A DNA stretch of 64,000 bases. Source: Malachius bipustulatus. Taxonomy: Eukaryota > Arthropoda > Insecta > Coleoptera > Melyridae. Below, piece after piece: positions 1-11,599 of the stretch; the first letter of the stretch is position 1; each line of letters opens with the position of its first letter. The stretch lies in assembly GCA_910589415.1 (NCBI GenBank), contig OU342630.1, positions 6,696,001-6,760,000 of the forward strand, read 5' to 3'. The translations under genes and the position numbers were made by a program. A model generated the notes under the pieces. It was not told where the DNA came from. It ran no database searches and worked only from the letters and a program-made list of their open reading frames with translations.

Positions 1-214
1 TTTTAATTTTAATTCTGTCAAGTCTTTTTTAATTCACTGAAATAAAAAAGGCTCAGTTAATGCATTTAATTGGCCCAATTGTCAAAATTTGAAAATTCAA
101 TTAACATTTTGTCTTCGCAATTAGTTCTTTGGTAATGGTAATCGAATATTACTTGGCCTAAATAAAATTGGCCAATTAAATGATTGAATTGGCTCAAGAA
201 TAATATTTTTCTCT
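1..214. other. AT-rich flank, nothing recognised
   Basis: AT-rich sequence with several short GGCCAATTAAATG-like motifs. I see no coding signal. It ends where the first non-LTR coding remnant becomes recognisable at about 215. Confidence 0.5.
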
Positions 215-2678
215 GTGTACTAATTCAGGAACCATATGTCTTTAGGAGCCAAATCAAAGGACTGTCAGGCCTGGGCTTCAAACTTCTGGTGGGATCCAAG
301 GCAGGAGAGACACCCAGAAGCTGCATACTGGTGTCCAAGAGGCTAACGAAGGGTAAACAAAGAGTTCCGCCCATACAAGACAGCAGGACATGATGGCATT
401 TTCCCAGCATTGCTGCAGGCGGGCCTGGAAACGATTCTCCTCAGCGTGAGAAAAATATTCCGGGCTAGCCTAGCAACGGGATATGTGCCCCAGGCATGGA
501 GGAGAGCAAATGTGGTCTTCATTCCCAAACAAGGAAAAGAGGACTACACGTTAGCTAAGTCATTCAGGTCTATCAGTCTGACATCCTTCATGCTTAAAAG
601 CTTAAAATGCTAGAAAGGATAGTCGACAGATACCTGATAGAAAACACACTACGTGAGTTCCCGTTTCACAAGGGTCACCATGCTTACCTGAAGCAAAGAT
701 CCACAGAAACTGCCCTACACGCAGTGACTAGAGAAATTGAAAAAGCGTTGCATCACGGGAACTGGGCCTTGGCCATTTTCTTTGATGTGGAAGACGCTTT
801 TGACAAGGCAAGAACAAAAACCATATGCACAGAGCTGCAATCCAGGGGCACCCCCCCGGTCCTGATTAACTGGATTGCTTCAGCGATCGAAAGCAGGCAG
901 GTGTCGTCGGGTGCGGGAGAAGTTCGAGTGGGCATTGCGGTGAGTGGTGGATGCCCCCAAGGCAGCTGTCTATCACCTCACCTGTGGTGCCTGATCATGG
1001 ACGGCCTCCTAAAGCGCCTGACAGATGACAAACTGTATACACAGGCATACGCTGACGACGGGCTGGTTCTAGTAACCGGCCAATTCCTAAGCGTGGTCTG
1101 CGATCGCATGCAGAGTGCATGCAAGATAATTGAAAAATGGTGTGAAGAGGCCGGGCTGACCATTAACCTCGGAAAAACCGACATGGCCCTCTTCACAAGG
1201 AGAAGGGAAAAAAGAGGATTTAAACCACCCAGGCTGTTAGGCAAACTCTTAACTCTTAGTGGGGAGACCAAATACCTTGGAATGGTACTAGACGAAAAAC
1301 TGACCTCGAGGCCACAGATTGACAGAATAGTCACAAAAACTGTGTCATCTCTATGGCAGCTAAGAGGGACAATAGGCAAGGTGTGGGGGCTAAAACCGAA
1401 GATAATGCACTGGTTATACACGGCCATCATCAGACCAAGAATCAGCTAACGTTCGATGGTCTGGTGGAAAACAACCACAAGCAAAACCGTCACAAATAAG
1501 CTAGCCAAACTTCAACGGCTCGCCAGTTTGTTAATAACAAGTGCAATGAGAACCACCCCGTCAGCAGCCCTGAATGTCATTCTGGAGCTGCCACCGCTTC
1601 CCATTTGGATAAAAGGGGGGTCATGGCAGCCCACTTAAGAATGCGTGATTCGGGACTATGGAAAGGCGGAGGATACAAAGAACACACAGAGATAGCCAAG
1701 GTTGCCGAGATGGAGATACCAATCTCAAACCTTATAGCTACCTCAAAAACAAGGAATAACAGAGAAAACAAGAAATTTACCCTGCAAATTCCTGAAAAGG
1801 AAAAGTGGGAAAAAAGGGAGGTAGCCTTCGAACCAGGAGGATTAGTTTGTTTCACAGACGGCTCCAGGAACAAAAATGGCTACATAGGAGCGGGGCTCTA
1901 CCTGGCTGGACGGAAACTGGGAAGATCCTTTCCTCTTGGGTCTACCGCAACCGTCTTCTAGACGGAGATTTATGCTATCCTGCAAGCAGCTAGATTGGAG
2001 CAGATAACAGAAGCCAAGGAACGGACGATATACATATGCACGGATAGTCAGGCCGCCGCGAAAGCGCTGGGCACACACGGAACCAGCTACCCACTGGTCC
2101 AGGAGTGTGTCGAGGCGCTGAACAGACTTGCGGACAGAAAATCAGTGCATATCGTATGGGTTCCTGCACACTTAGGTGTACCAGGCAATGAGCTAGCAGA
2201 TCACTACGCGAAGCTCGGGACCAGGGAAGTCTTTTGTGGACCAGAGCCCGTCCTGGGTCTGACCAAAAATCTTCTCAAAGAATCTATAAAAGAATGGACT
2301 CGCAAGAGTTTAGAGAATCACTGGGAAACAGCACCAGGCTGCAGACAGGCCAGGCTGTTTCTGGCCGGTCCGATCGGAAACAGATGGACCAGCATGTCCA
2401 GAATGAACCGGAAAGAACTCAGACTACTAGTCGGGGTTCTCACCGGTCACAGCAGTCTGAACAGACACCTACAAGTGATGGGGGTCACTCGGGACCCGGT
2501 CTGCCCTAAATGCGGAATGGATGACGAGGACTCCCACCATTATGTAGGCGTATGCGAGGTATATAGCAACCTCAGGCTCAACATCTTTGGGTCTGAGGAG
2601 CTACAAGAGGAAGAAATGAAACTCCTCTCATACAACAACCTTCTGGCCTTTATTAAAAGGTCGGGGAGGTTCGAGTAG
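215..2678 (+). pseudogene. ORF2 remnant: endonuclease fragment, RT, RNase H
   Basis: An apurinic-type endonuclease fragment (QEPYVF, then PRSCI) spans about 223-350. It then jumps straight into the linker before the RT, so the endonuclease C-terminus is deleted. The RT runs from about 360 to 1600 and has the YADD catalytic box at about 1047-1058. RNase H follows, with FTDGS at about 1851, TDSQAAA at about 2040 and a WVPAHLG box at about 2158. A CPKC-H-C motif lies near 2500-2550. Breaks that can be seen: a frameshift near 600, an in-frame TAA at 1447-1449, a frameshift near 1600 and an in-frame TAG at 1959-1961. The protein cannot be made intact. Assignment to LOA rather than another RNase H-bearing clade is inferred from motif resemblance. 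Confidence 0.82.
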
Positions 2679-2765
2679 GAGTTTCACCATGGTTCGGGTA
2701 CGGCGAAAAGGGCTCTCGGTGGCCTAGTCGCTTGGGGTGCACCACCCCAACCCACCATAATACTA
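215..2765 (+). mobile_element. LOA-like non-LTR retrotransposon, 5'-truncated and broken (copy 1)
   Basis: The region holds an endonuclease remnant, reverse transcriptase (RT), RNase H and a C-terminal zinc-knuckle-like motif, all on the plus strand. This domain order is typical of LOA/I-group non-LTR elements of insects. The 3' untranslated part runs past the stop at 2678 to roughly 2765. I could not find a target-site duplication, so both ends are approximate. Related but different families occur at 14606-15996 and 52813-55745. Confidence 0.8.
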
Positions 2766-3039
2766 CTAGCCTAATTAGCCTTTATAATATTGGCTGTAAA
2801 TGATCGAAGAGAAAAATATTGAAAACTTTGTTGTGTTAATTACTAATCCCAATTTCATCCGTCTAATTAAATTTATGAACTTTTCTTCTCAGTGTTGATA
2901 TTTAAAACTCACGCTATGTTTCACCAATATAACTGTGTGACACCAAGTCATGCTTGGCGGCGCTACTAAAGTTGTCGCAGCTCGACGCAATGCTTTAGGT
3001 ATAGAGTGTTCCGGTATTCATATTTTAGCGTATTTGGTA

Positions 3040-3373
3040 TGGTGAAGACAGATACATCGATCTTTCAATGCTTATTTCCATGTCATTAGTCTGACATATC
3101 ACCACCAATCAGAGGAGTGTGCTGATCAGAAGGGAAATCAAAGCATTTAAGTATATGATTTGTCGGAAACATAGTGACTTGCAAGGCAAAAAAAAATTCG
3201 ATCTGACGACTGAAAATATACAACTTTCAATATGTCATCAGAGATTCTCCCAGAGAAATCTGCCTTTTTTTAATTTTCTTTCTGATCGGCACACTCATCC
3301 TGTAATGGTGGTGATGTGTCAGACTGATGAGATGGAAATGACCATTGAAACATCGATGTATCTGTCTTCACCA
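3040..3373. mobile_element. MITE with long terminal inverted repeats and TA duplication
   Basis: The two ends are imperfect inverted repeats of roughly 95 bp, beginning TGGTGAAGACAGATACATCG and ending with its complement. TA dinucleotides flank it at 3038-3039 and 3374-3375. The length (334 bp), lack of coding and TA target fit a non-autonomous Tc1/mariner-type element. The open frame spanning 3119-3382 is a by-product of the inverted repeats. Confidence 0.75.
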
Positions 3374-3375
3374 TA

Positions 3376-5383
3376 TCATTAGGACAAATGTGTCGTTCAG
3401 AAAGCAACAAATTCGCAATTTTTTCACTAATACCATCTCTGACAGTTCACTGAAAAAATCTTGCGAATCTCAGTAAACAAATCAGAGATGGAGCTAGTCA
3501 CAAAGCTGTGTTCCTATAGTAAGGGCCATAGTTATAATGCAGCAGTGCTCTTATGGCGCTCATAGTTGCCGCTTTTGTCGTACTTCTGGGAAGCAGACGT
3601 CCACGAGCGTACGCTCTTCATTTTGAAAATGATTTAATTCGTTGCACTTCTGTAACATTTTGTACCTCCGCAGACTGCTCTTTTAACATTGATCTCGTTC
3701 ATAAGTGAGGATTGCACAACATGGAACAGCACTAGAGTTTATAACTTCATACATTAATATTACAATATTCAGATATTAATTAATTATTATATTCTTTTGA
3801 ATCCGTCAAAGTTTATTATATTCTTCTTTTTCAAATTAATATCCATTTTATGAACAAAATTGTTTCGATTATTTAGTAAGTCAGAACATATTCGTAGGTG
3901 TAGGTATAATACATACTTAATAATAATAATTAAGTATAAGTATGACTTATTATTTATACTAAATGAATGCAAATGCTGTGACGCGGTATTTGTCATTCCT
4001 TTTACAATTTCTTGCGAGAACACATTTCCTAAAGATCTACATTTACTTACTCCACAGAATAATTAGGTAGATGCGGAATTTGAATTTTCAACTGACAGAT
4101 ACTCTGTTGTAGTGGCAATAATTAACGTTGCGTTGGTAACCAAACATTGATAATTAAGTAAATAATAAAACTGTCATAAAATAATTCACGAAGTTATATT
4201 TATTTTTGTATTATTTCTTGAATACTTGAATAACGGACAGCGATTTTGAGTATCAATATTAGTTTTCTGCACTTAAGCTAAAAACCAATACACTATTCCT
4301 TGTTTCTCGTATGTTGTTTTGTTGTTGCGGTCCAAGAATATTTCGTTTTGTTTAAAACAACAAGTTCTCAGTTCAACAGCAAATACTTAGGCTCAGGCTC
4401 CAACGAGTGTTGATGTATATTTAATTTAATATTTTGAAATATTTAATTTGAATCAGTACTTAAATTAAAATAAGACTGAAAAAGCACATATTAACAGACT
4501 CATTGGTAACATCCCCCTGAGAAGAAGAATAAAGTAAGTACTTGACCTAAGTCCCCTAATGAAAAGAAGTAATTTGCAAGTGATAGGCACTACGTGAAGA
4601 TAGAAGATGAGTATATGATTACATTGCCGTATACGGCCAAAGGAGAATCTTATACATAACTGGCAAAAATACTGAGACATCTACTCGAAGTTGTTTTTTC
4701 TAAAAGTGTTAATGAATATATAAAATGCAAAGGCAGTATACCTGCCTATCTATCAAATAATCGTTACTTCCCAAATAGGGAAGCCTTGATAAAAATAAAG
4801 TCATCAATAAAGTAGCAAGAAATAAAATTTTATCAACAAGCACTACGATTTTCATTTTACCTACCTCTTTAAATAAGGAATGTGTTCAAATAAATTTTTA
4901 TAATGTAAAAGCAATAACCACAAGCATTGCAATATGCAGTCTATACGTTATACAAACATCAAAAATTATTACTTTTTGACATTTCAACAGAACCTCAATT
5001 ATTTTTGTCTAGAAATCCTGAGAATAGAAATGTCAGTTATCTTTCGATTTTAATATTTTTATATGAACCTGTGGCACTGCTTGCATTGAACTGACAACGC
5101 TGTCAGTTTTTTGCCCATTTAAAATGCATTGCCCTATGCTACCCACACTGCATATTATCTATGGCCATTACTATAGAAAGGAAGTAGTTCCTATGAAACA
5201 AATTGATATAATAATAAATTATTATATCAATTAGAGCAATCCGATTTTCGCTTTCTGAACGACACATTTGCCTTAATTTTTCAACAATCGGATTGCTGTA
5301 ATTGATTTTATAATTTATTATGATAACAATAATTTGTTTCTTAGCTCCTTGTTTTGAAAGTATGTAACTCAATAAAATATTCG
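3376..5383. other. Gene-free stretch with one small hairpin repeat
   Basis: No credible coding frame was found. At about 5212-5312 there is an imperfect inverted repeat with arms of roughly 33 bp. Its loop carries a 21-bp string (5250-5270) whose reverse complement occurs just outside the MITE at 3385-3405. The rest is AT-rich and unrecognised. Confidence 0.5.
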
Positions 5384-5389
5384 ACTTAC

Positions 5390-5763
5390 TTGTACGAAAT
5401 TTTGATTCCGAACGTCTCCAAAAACTCGTCTTGTTTCTGAATTGCATTGAGGCAGCCTACTAGTCTTATTCGTATTCTAAAGCTTATGAGAAGAATTCTA
5501 AGCGTGACAGCTATTTTAATAAGTTTCATTGCTGTTTTTGTGGGACCATCGGAATTTCCATTATCCGTGACGATTAGTTGAGCAATTCCAAGAAATATTA
5601 CCGTGAGTAAAATGCAAAGGCATATGCAGTAGTTCCACTTGAAAGATTGTGGTCGAAATCTGGGTGGATCTGCTGTATTGTCGTAAAAAGCTGGAAACGT
5701 ACAAAATATCCGGAAAACACGAAACTTTCTCAAAACTTCCGTGAATTTTTTAAATTTTGTCAT
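5390..5763 (-). CDS. Gustatory-receptor-like N-terminal exon (orphan)
   Basis: A frame of about 124 codons starts at ATG 5763. It encodes a basic N-terminus, a hydrophobic stretch at about residues 43-65, a second one at about 84-97, and ends in a GIKISYK segment. That layout and ending resemble the start of insect gustatory receptors, seven-transmembrane ligand-gated channels of sensory neurons. The exon ends at a consensus donor, AA followed by GTAAGT (5389-5384), leaving phase 2. Family members are usually 350-450 aa, so most of the protein is missing. A possible second exon (5295-5139, acceptor ATTACAG) would hit a stop after 52 codons and lies in a hairpin repeat, so I do not accept it. 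The locus may be a gene fragment, a pseudogene, or a gene with distant exons. The family call rests on short motif resemblance only. Confidence 0.45.
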
Positions 5764-6116
5764 TGTGAGTTTTCAGGTAGCGCTCAAGTAGGGATATTGG
5801 ATAATTTAGCGTAATTTTTACACAACTGTATATGTATCAATAATGGTGGATCTCATTTTAGTTATATGCTTTGTTATATAACATGGAAAAAATATTGTAT
5901 TATATTATTATGATTAAATTGAAGGTATTCGAAAGGCGATAGAGCAATTCAATCAAAGCTGATACATATCGTCTAGTACATATTTCACGAAGTGATAGTG
6001 AAATCGACATGAAAAACATATCCTAGATTAATAAATAAAAGATCCTTCGAGTTTTACTTTATTGCCCTGTTAATTCAAAGAGACGTGCATATACGAGTAT
6101 GCAAGAGTGTGGAACT
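5764..6116. other. Intergenic AT-rich stretch
   Basis: It lies between the receptor-like exon and the 3' end of the I-clade element. No motif or frame was recognised beyond possible promoter sequence for the exon at 5763. Confidence 0.45.
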
Positions 6117-6269
6117 ACTGAAATTTCAAGAAGCTAAACAGAAAAATGGCGGAGAAAAATTCGATTTGGCCTCGAACAGGGTTCATTAGCCACAAAATAT
6201 CAAACATCATCTATCTAGAAAAAATAGACTCTAAATAAAATATAAAAAATTAAATATAACTCGAAGAGT

Positions 6270-9200
6270 TTAGAGAGGTAGCTTTATAGCTATAAAAAAG
6301 TCAGTTAGAGCCTTGTAGATGTCCATATTTGCCAGTGCAAGGACATTTGTCAAGTTTGTGGGCCTATCCACCTTGTTTTCGTCTAAGGTCTTCCAAAGTC
6401 TTTCGGTGGCTTGAGAATTATTTCTGCATTTAAACAATATATGGTTCAGGGAACCAACTTCTGAAGGGCAATGTGGGCACATAGGAGTATCATTTATCCC
6501 TATCTTATTTAAGTGTTCGGGAAATCTACCATGTTGAACTTTAAGCCTAAGTATAAGCGTTGTAGAGAAGCGACCTATTTCGCGATACGGAAATGAAGAT
6601 GGCAATATTGTGTGCAGTAGTGCATATTGGTTGTTTGACTGGTTCGTGAATTGTGCCCATTTGTTACTCCAGGCCACGTTCTCCATTCTCCAGAGGCAGG
6701 AACTAATATCTTTATGAGATACCAGCTCGACCCCCTCGCCAGAAGTCAGCGCCTCCCTCGCATATCCGTCTACTGTCTCATTTCCCGTGATACCTGCGTG
6801 ACCCCTCGCCCAAATAAAGTGAACGCTGCACCTGGTAAGTTTCAGTAAGTAGCCAAGTTCTAGTATTTCTACAATTAAGTTGTTTTTGATGTGTTTATAT
6901 ATATTGCTATTTAATGCTTCGAGGACGGATCTGGAGTCTGTTATTATGGCTATGCTACCTATTGAATTGAGGTAGGCCCACTCTAATGCTTTTCGTATGG
7001 CACACGCTTCAGCGGTAAATATTGAGCAAATGTTCCCCAATTTGTATTTCATACTCAGGTTATAATCAGGACAGTATATCGCACAGCCAACTCCGGACTC
7101 CGATTTGGAACCATCTGTGTATATTGGGATGGCTTCGGGAGTTTTCTCCAACACATCTTTGATAATTATTGTGTTATTTATTCCGCCATGGAAAGAGTAC
7201 TGAGGGAAGGTAATCTTGGGAGTGTAATGAAGGAGTTCATATGGTTTCTGGAATAATAGAAATTTTGTTTGCGGTTGTGGAGTTTGCTGCAGGTTTTTAA
7301 CAATCAAGAAACCCTGGCAAAGTAAGGGAATCCCCCTCTTTTCCCAGTATTTATCTGTTAGGGTGACAGTGCTTAGTTTGGACAGTAAGTTTATTGTATT
7401 GCTAGAGTTAAATTGTAGTAGCTTTGCTGCAAATTTGTTAGCCATATACTGTCTTCTATGTGCTAGAGGGATTTCGCCCGATTCCGCCAAAAGGATCGGA
7501 CATGGAGTACTCTTCATCGCGCCCAAGACAATTCGAAGGCATTTAAACTGAACGCGATCCACGTGGAGTAGCCTCGCCCTCGATGCCGTGCCATACAAGA
7601 ATTGTCCGTATTCAACTATGGACCTGACAAAGGCTCTATAAAACATAAGAGAGATATGCACGTCTGCTCCCCAGTAGTGCTTGGTGGTACACTTAAGTAT
7701 ATTACAGGCCCTCTCCACTCGCGTTTTAATGTAATTTATGTGATCTGACCAGAGTAGTCTATTATCGATAATTAGCCCAAGGTACTTAAAGCGTTTCACA
7801 ACTGGGAAGGTCATTCCACTCAAAGATACTGTTGTTTCTGCCTTATGATGATATTTTCTGCTTCTTGTGCATATCATTACTGCGCTTTTTTGTAGTGACA
7901 ATTCGAACCCATGATTTGTCATCCAGACTTTGAGTTCGGATACAATATTGTCGAGTTCAGTCACGCATTCTTCTACTGTGTTCCTAGCAGTTAAGAAGCA
8001 TACATCATCAGCGTATTGTATACAGGTGGGACCGTCTCGCAAGTTGTGCAGATTGGCTGTATATACGTTAAATAAGATTGGGCTTAGTACTGAGCCTTGC
8101 ATTAGTCCTTGGGCTAATATTCTAGGGCCATGAAGAATTCCCTTGTGGTCTCTTAAGAAGATTTTACGATTGGAGAAGAGCTGTAGTATACCGTTCACCA
8201 CATTCTTTGGGCAGTGTATTTTAAACAGCTTTCGTGATAGCAAGTTCAGGTCGACAGCATCATACGCCCCCTCCATATCAATAAACAGTAACCCCACTGA
8301 TTGTTTGTTTGTTAGTGCGAGTTGAATGCTACTTACCAGGCACGTCAACGCATCCAAGGTACCCACACCACGTCGAAAGCCAAACTGATTACCGGGCAGC
8401 AAGGAATTAAACTCCAAGTACCACTCCAGTCTCGCCTTAATCATTCTTTCGAACGTTTTGGCAAAGCAGGACATAAGCGAGATCGGGCGATAGGATGAGG
8501 GGAGCTCACCGTCCCTGCCAGGTTTCAGAAACAGACACACAGTTATTTCCTTCAACTGTTCAAAGGTTTCCCCTTTCGTCCACCAGGAGTTAAATATTTC
8601 CAACAAAATTTCTAAACAGTTATGTGGGAGGTGTTTGATGATAGGATATGTGAATTGATCTTTACCAGGTGCAGTGCTTTTTGAGTCTTTGATGGAGTTT
8701 TTCAGTTCTTTAATAGAAAAAGGGTCACATAGCATTGAGCCTCTATTATGTAATGAATGATCGGGTTCGAACTTTATACTATTCTGAGCAGATGCTGGTG
8801 CCAATCGGTCCAGTATCATATCTCTAAGGTCATCAGACAAGACGGGGGACGCCTGAGTTCTGTAAGTATTTGAGATACGTTTCACCATTTTCCAGATTTG
8901 TGTGATACGGGTTCTTCTATTTAATTTACTTACATATGACTTCCAGCTCTCCCTACTTTTCTGCTTAAAGGTACGCTTAGCTTCGGCCTCTATGTTTTTG
9001 AATGTTAGATAGTGCTCTAAGTTGGATGTTTTCTTATAATTGGACAGGGCTAGTTTTCTTTTCCTTACCGCAGCCGAACACTCATCATCCCACCAAATGG
9101 GTTGTCGTTTTGTTGGGTAGGCTGCTCTTTTTTCTGGTATAGAGAGATTACAAGCTTCTTCTAAATGTGATAAGAGTCTCGAATATTTGGAGCAGTTGTT

Positions 9201-10103
9201 CTGTGAATTTGAGTCAGGGAGGGGAAGTTCGGTGAGGTAGTCGGAAAATTTAACCCAATCGGCCTTTTCCTCTTTCCACCTGGTTTTGGGGGGAGTGGGG
9301 TCGTGTTTATACTTTATATCTATCTTGATTACGATAGGCAAGTGAAAGGAACCCAAGGAGTCTTGATAGATCTCCCACGTGGCCCTAGTTATTAGGCTGT
9401 GTGGTACTATAGATAGGTCAATTGCAGAGGAGCGAGTATTTGGGCGTGCAATGGTGGTATGTGCACCGTTGTTTAGAAACATCAAATTAATGCCATCCAT
9501 TGCCTCCAAAACTCTTGTTCCTTGTGTACCGCAATAGTTTGCACCCCAGGCAACGTGGTGAGCATTGAAGTCCCCACCTATCATGGATTTTCGGTTAAAT
9601 TGTCGGAACAGGTTTTCCCAGTCTGTTGCCGTCGGGGCGACATGAGGGGGTTTATAAATTGAGACGAAGCTCATATCTACATTATGTACGTATGCGGCGC
9701 AAACTTCTATTCCTGAGTTAAAATTACTAACTATTTGTATTGGTTTAAATTTCAGATGTTTTGCAATTAATATGGCAACACCGCCGCCTCTATGATTTAT
9801 TCTGTCACTCCGGTGACTGTTATATCCCTCTATGTCAAACATACTACCCCTCTGTAACCATGTTTCAGAAAGAAGTATTATGTCAGCCCTACCTAAGTTT
9901 TCTTTAATAAAATGCATAAGATCAGGTTTTTTATTTTTTATAGACTGACAATTCCACTGGACGACTACCAGTCGTTTCTCCGAATTAAAGTGATTGTCTC
10001 CATCTGCGGGCGAGATTCTCCCGGTGGGAGTGTCGTCCGCCGTTGATGGAGCGCTAATATGACGACATCTCCGAGCCGCCATCAATGCTTTCAATGTGTT
10101 CAA
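6270..10103 (-). CDS. I-element ORF2: endonuclease, reverse transcriptase, RNase H
   Basis: One uninterrupted frame of 1,277 aa. In order: an apurinic-type endonuclease (WNCQSI at about residue 50, LLSETW at about 78, GDFNAHH at about 177); RT with GSVLSPILF and the catalytic YADD at about residue 700; RNase H with YTDGSKS at about 995, TAEACAI, ITDSRS and WARGHAG; and a final CPHC-H-C motif near 1220. All expected RNase H acidic residues appear present. The enzyme would nick target DNA and copy element RNA by target-primed reverse transcription in the nucleus. It starts 110 nt after the ORF1 stop, as usual for this clade. Its intactness contrasts with the shattered ORF2 at 48130-51905. Confidence 0.92.
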   Translation of the reverse strand: MNTLKALMAARRCRHISAPSTADDTPTGRISPADGDNHFNSEKRLVVVQWNCQSIKNKKPDLMHFIKENLGRADIILLSETWLQRGSMFDIEGYNSHRSDRINHRGGGVAILIAKHLKFKPIQIVSNFNSGIEVCAAYVHNVDMSFVSIYKPPHVAPTATDWENLFRQFNRKSMIGGDFNAHHVAWGANYCGTQGTRVLEAMDGINLMFLNNGAHTTIARPNTRSSAIDLSIVPHSLITRATWEIYQDSLGSFHLPIVIKIDIKYKHDPTPPKTRWKEEKADWVKFSDYLTELPLPDSNSQNNCSKYSRLLSHLEEACNLSIPEKRAAYPTKRQPIWWDDECSAAVRKRKLALSNYKKTSNLEHYLTFKNIEAEAKRTFKQKSRESWKSYVSKLNRRTRITQIWKMVKRISNTYRTQASPVLSDDLRDMILDRLAPASAQNSIKFEPDHSLHNRGSMLCDPFSIKELKNSIKDSKSTAPGKDQFTYPIIKHLPHNCLEILLEIFNSWWTKGETFEQLKEITVCLFLKPGRDGELPSSYRPISLMSCFAKTFERMIKARLEWYLEFNSLLPGNQFGFRRGVGTLDALTCLVSSIQLALTNKQSVGLLFIDMEGAYDAVDLNLLSRKLFKIHCPKNVVNGILQLFSNRKIFLRDHKGILHGPRILAQGLMQGSVLSPILFNVYTANLHNLRDGPTCIQYADDVCFLTARNTVEECVTELDNIVSELKVWMTNHGFELSLQKSAVMICTRSRKYHHKAETTVSLSGMTFPVVKRFKYLGLIIDNRLLWSDHINYIKTRVERACNILKCTTKHYWGADVHISLMFYRAFVRSIVEYGQFLYGTASRARLLHVDRVQFKCLRIVLGAMKSTPCPILLAESGEIPLAHRRQYMANKFAAKLLQFNSSNTINLLSKLSTVTLTDKYWEKRGIPLLCQGFLIVKNLQQTPQPQTKFLLFQKPYELLHYTPKITFPQYSFHGGINNTIIIKDVLEKTPEAIPIYTDGSKSESGVGCAIYCPDYNLSMKYKLGNICSIFTAEACAIRKALEWAYLNSIGSIAIITDSRSVLEALNSNIYKHIKNNLIVEILELGYLLKLTRCSVHFIWARGHAGITGNETVDGYAREALTSGEGVELVSHKDISSCLWRMENVAWSNKWAQFTNQSNNQYALLHTILPSSFPYREIGRFSTTLILRLKVQHGRFPEHLNKIGINDTPMCPHCPSEVGSLNHILFKCRNNSQATERLWKTLDENKVDRPTNLTNVLALANMDIYKALTDFFIAIKLPL

Positions 10104-10213
10104 CTTGGTTATTTATAATGTCTGATTGACCCTTTAAGAAACTAGACAACGTCTCTTTAATTTTTTGAATTATAATTTCCGCCGAGTCTCTTGGATTATT
10201 GTTATCCAAGTGA

Positions 10214-11599
10214 CTAAGTGATTAAGTTTTCTATAAAAGGGGAAATTTGATTTGAAATCTGGTTTAAAAGTGATTCTTTATACTCCATGAAGTCTTTCCT
10301 ATACGGGTTGGGGATTATGGGGTTCTCTCTTGGGGATCTAAATTCGTTGATCATATCATTGTCTCTAATTCGAATTCTATCGGGGGATTCCGTAGTTCTG
10401 CGTTTCTTTCGCGTGTTAGGTACCGTTTGTCCCGTACTCAAAGCATTTTTAGGTTTGTTTAAAGCAAATTTAGTATTTATTTCAGTAGGGTCAATGGGAT
10501 TTTCTCTACTACTATGATTGGGGAGTGCAGGGAAGTTTTTATCGTTTCTTAATATTGCGTACCTATTGCTTGTTGTGATTTTTGCATATGAGGGGTTATC
10601 ATAAAGCTGTTCAGCTTCTTTAAATGAGAGGTTCTTATGCGCCATTATCTCTTTAATTGTTCTTTGTTTTAAGAATACCGGGCAGACGCGAGATAACGAA
10701 TTATGTTCTCTATTTCCGCAATTGGCGCAAAGAGTGTTACCCGGACACGATTCCCCTTCACCGTGGGTACCACTGCATGTTTGACATCTCTTTTTGCCCT
10801 TACATAGCCTTTCCGAGTGGCCAAAGCGCAAGCACGAGCGGCATTGAATTACCGGGTGGATATAAGGTTCAACCGGAAAATTTACCTTGTTGATTCTTAT
10901 CTCCTGAGGCAGCTCGTTACCCACAAAGGAGATAGTTACCATTTGCCTATTGACGATTTTTTCCTGTCCGGAAGTTGGATCTTTATACCTTCTCGTCATT
11001 CTCCTAACTTCGGCTACTTTACATTTTGACTCAATTGCTTTGAGGAGGTACTCCTCAGAGAAAAAAGTGTCCACCATTTTCACCAACCCTTTCTTCTGCG
11101 TACAGAATTTTGGTATATATGAAATTAGATTCTGGCTCTTTAGAATTTCATTATCTACCAAGGCATTCGCTGCTAAGTAGTTACCCAATATTACCTTGAC
11201 CCTATTAATCCCAACTGTTTTGATGTCTAGCACAGCATCGTTGATCACCTGATTGCAACCCTACAAAGAATGCCCTACTCTAACAGGAAAAAGCCTGCCG
11301 ATATTTTTTTCTCTGTGTTCTACAAATACAATGAAAGGGGCTCTATCTGTTGGTAGGTATCTATTGTTAAAATCAATTGATGGTATCGTGGAGTTAACAG
11401 TACTGCATCCGTGGCCAGGGTTACCTGTTGCCAGGGGGTTGCTACTTATTTGATTTATTATTGGATTATTATATAACTGAGAACTACCGTTCATTGTTCT
11501 AGATTGGGTACTTTGCTCGAGTCTGAGACTAATAGGCATATCATCGTAGATATCATCATCCACAAGGGGTGGCCCAGGGCCACCCGATGTACTTCCCAT
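10214..11599 (-). pseudogene. I-element ORF1 (RNA-binding, three zinc knuckles) with one in-frame stop
   Basis: The frame opens at ATG 11599 and runs in one phase to the stop at 10214, about 461 codons, broken only by a TAG at 11261-11263. Copy 2 has a leucine codon at the matching place. Downstream of the stop are three cysteine-histidine knuckles (CRSCLRFGHSERLC; CQTCSGTHGEGESC; CANCGNREHNSLSRVC), typical of the I-clade nucleocapsid-like protein that coats element RNA. A frame beginning at 11248 could still give a protein with all the knuckles but without about 113 N-terminal residues. One substitution separates this element from having both ORFs open. Confidence 0.85.

Noticed and set aside
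5139..5295. Possible second exon of the receptor-like gene
   Set aside because: The acceptor and phase fit, but it stops after 52 codons and coincides with a hairpin repeat.
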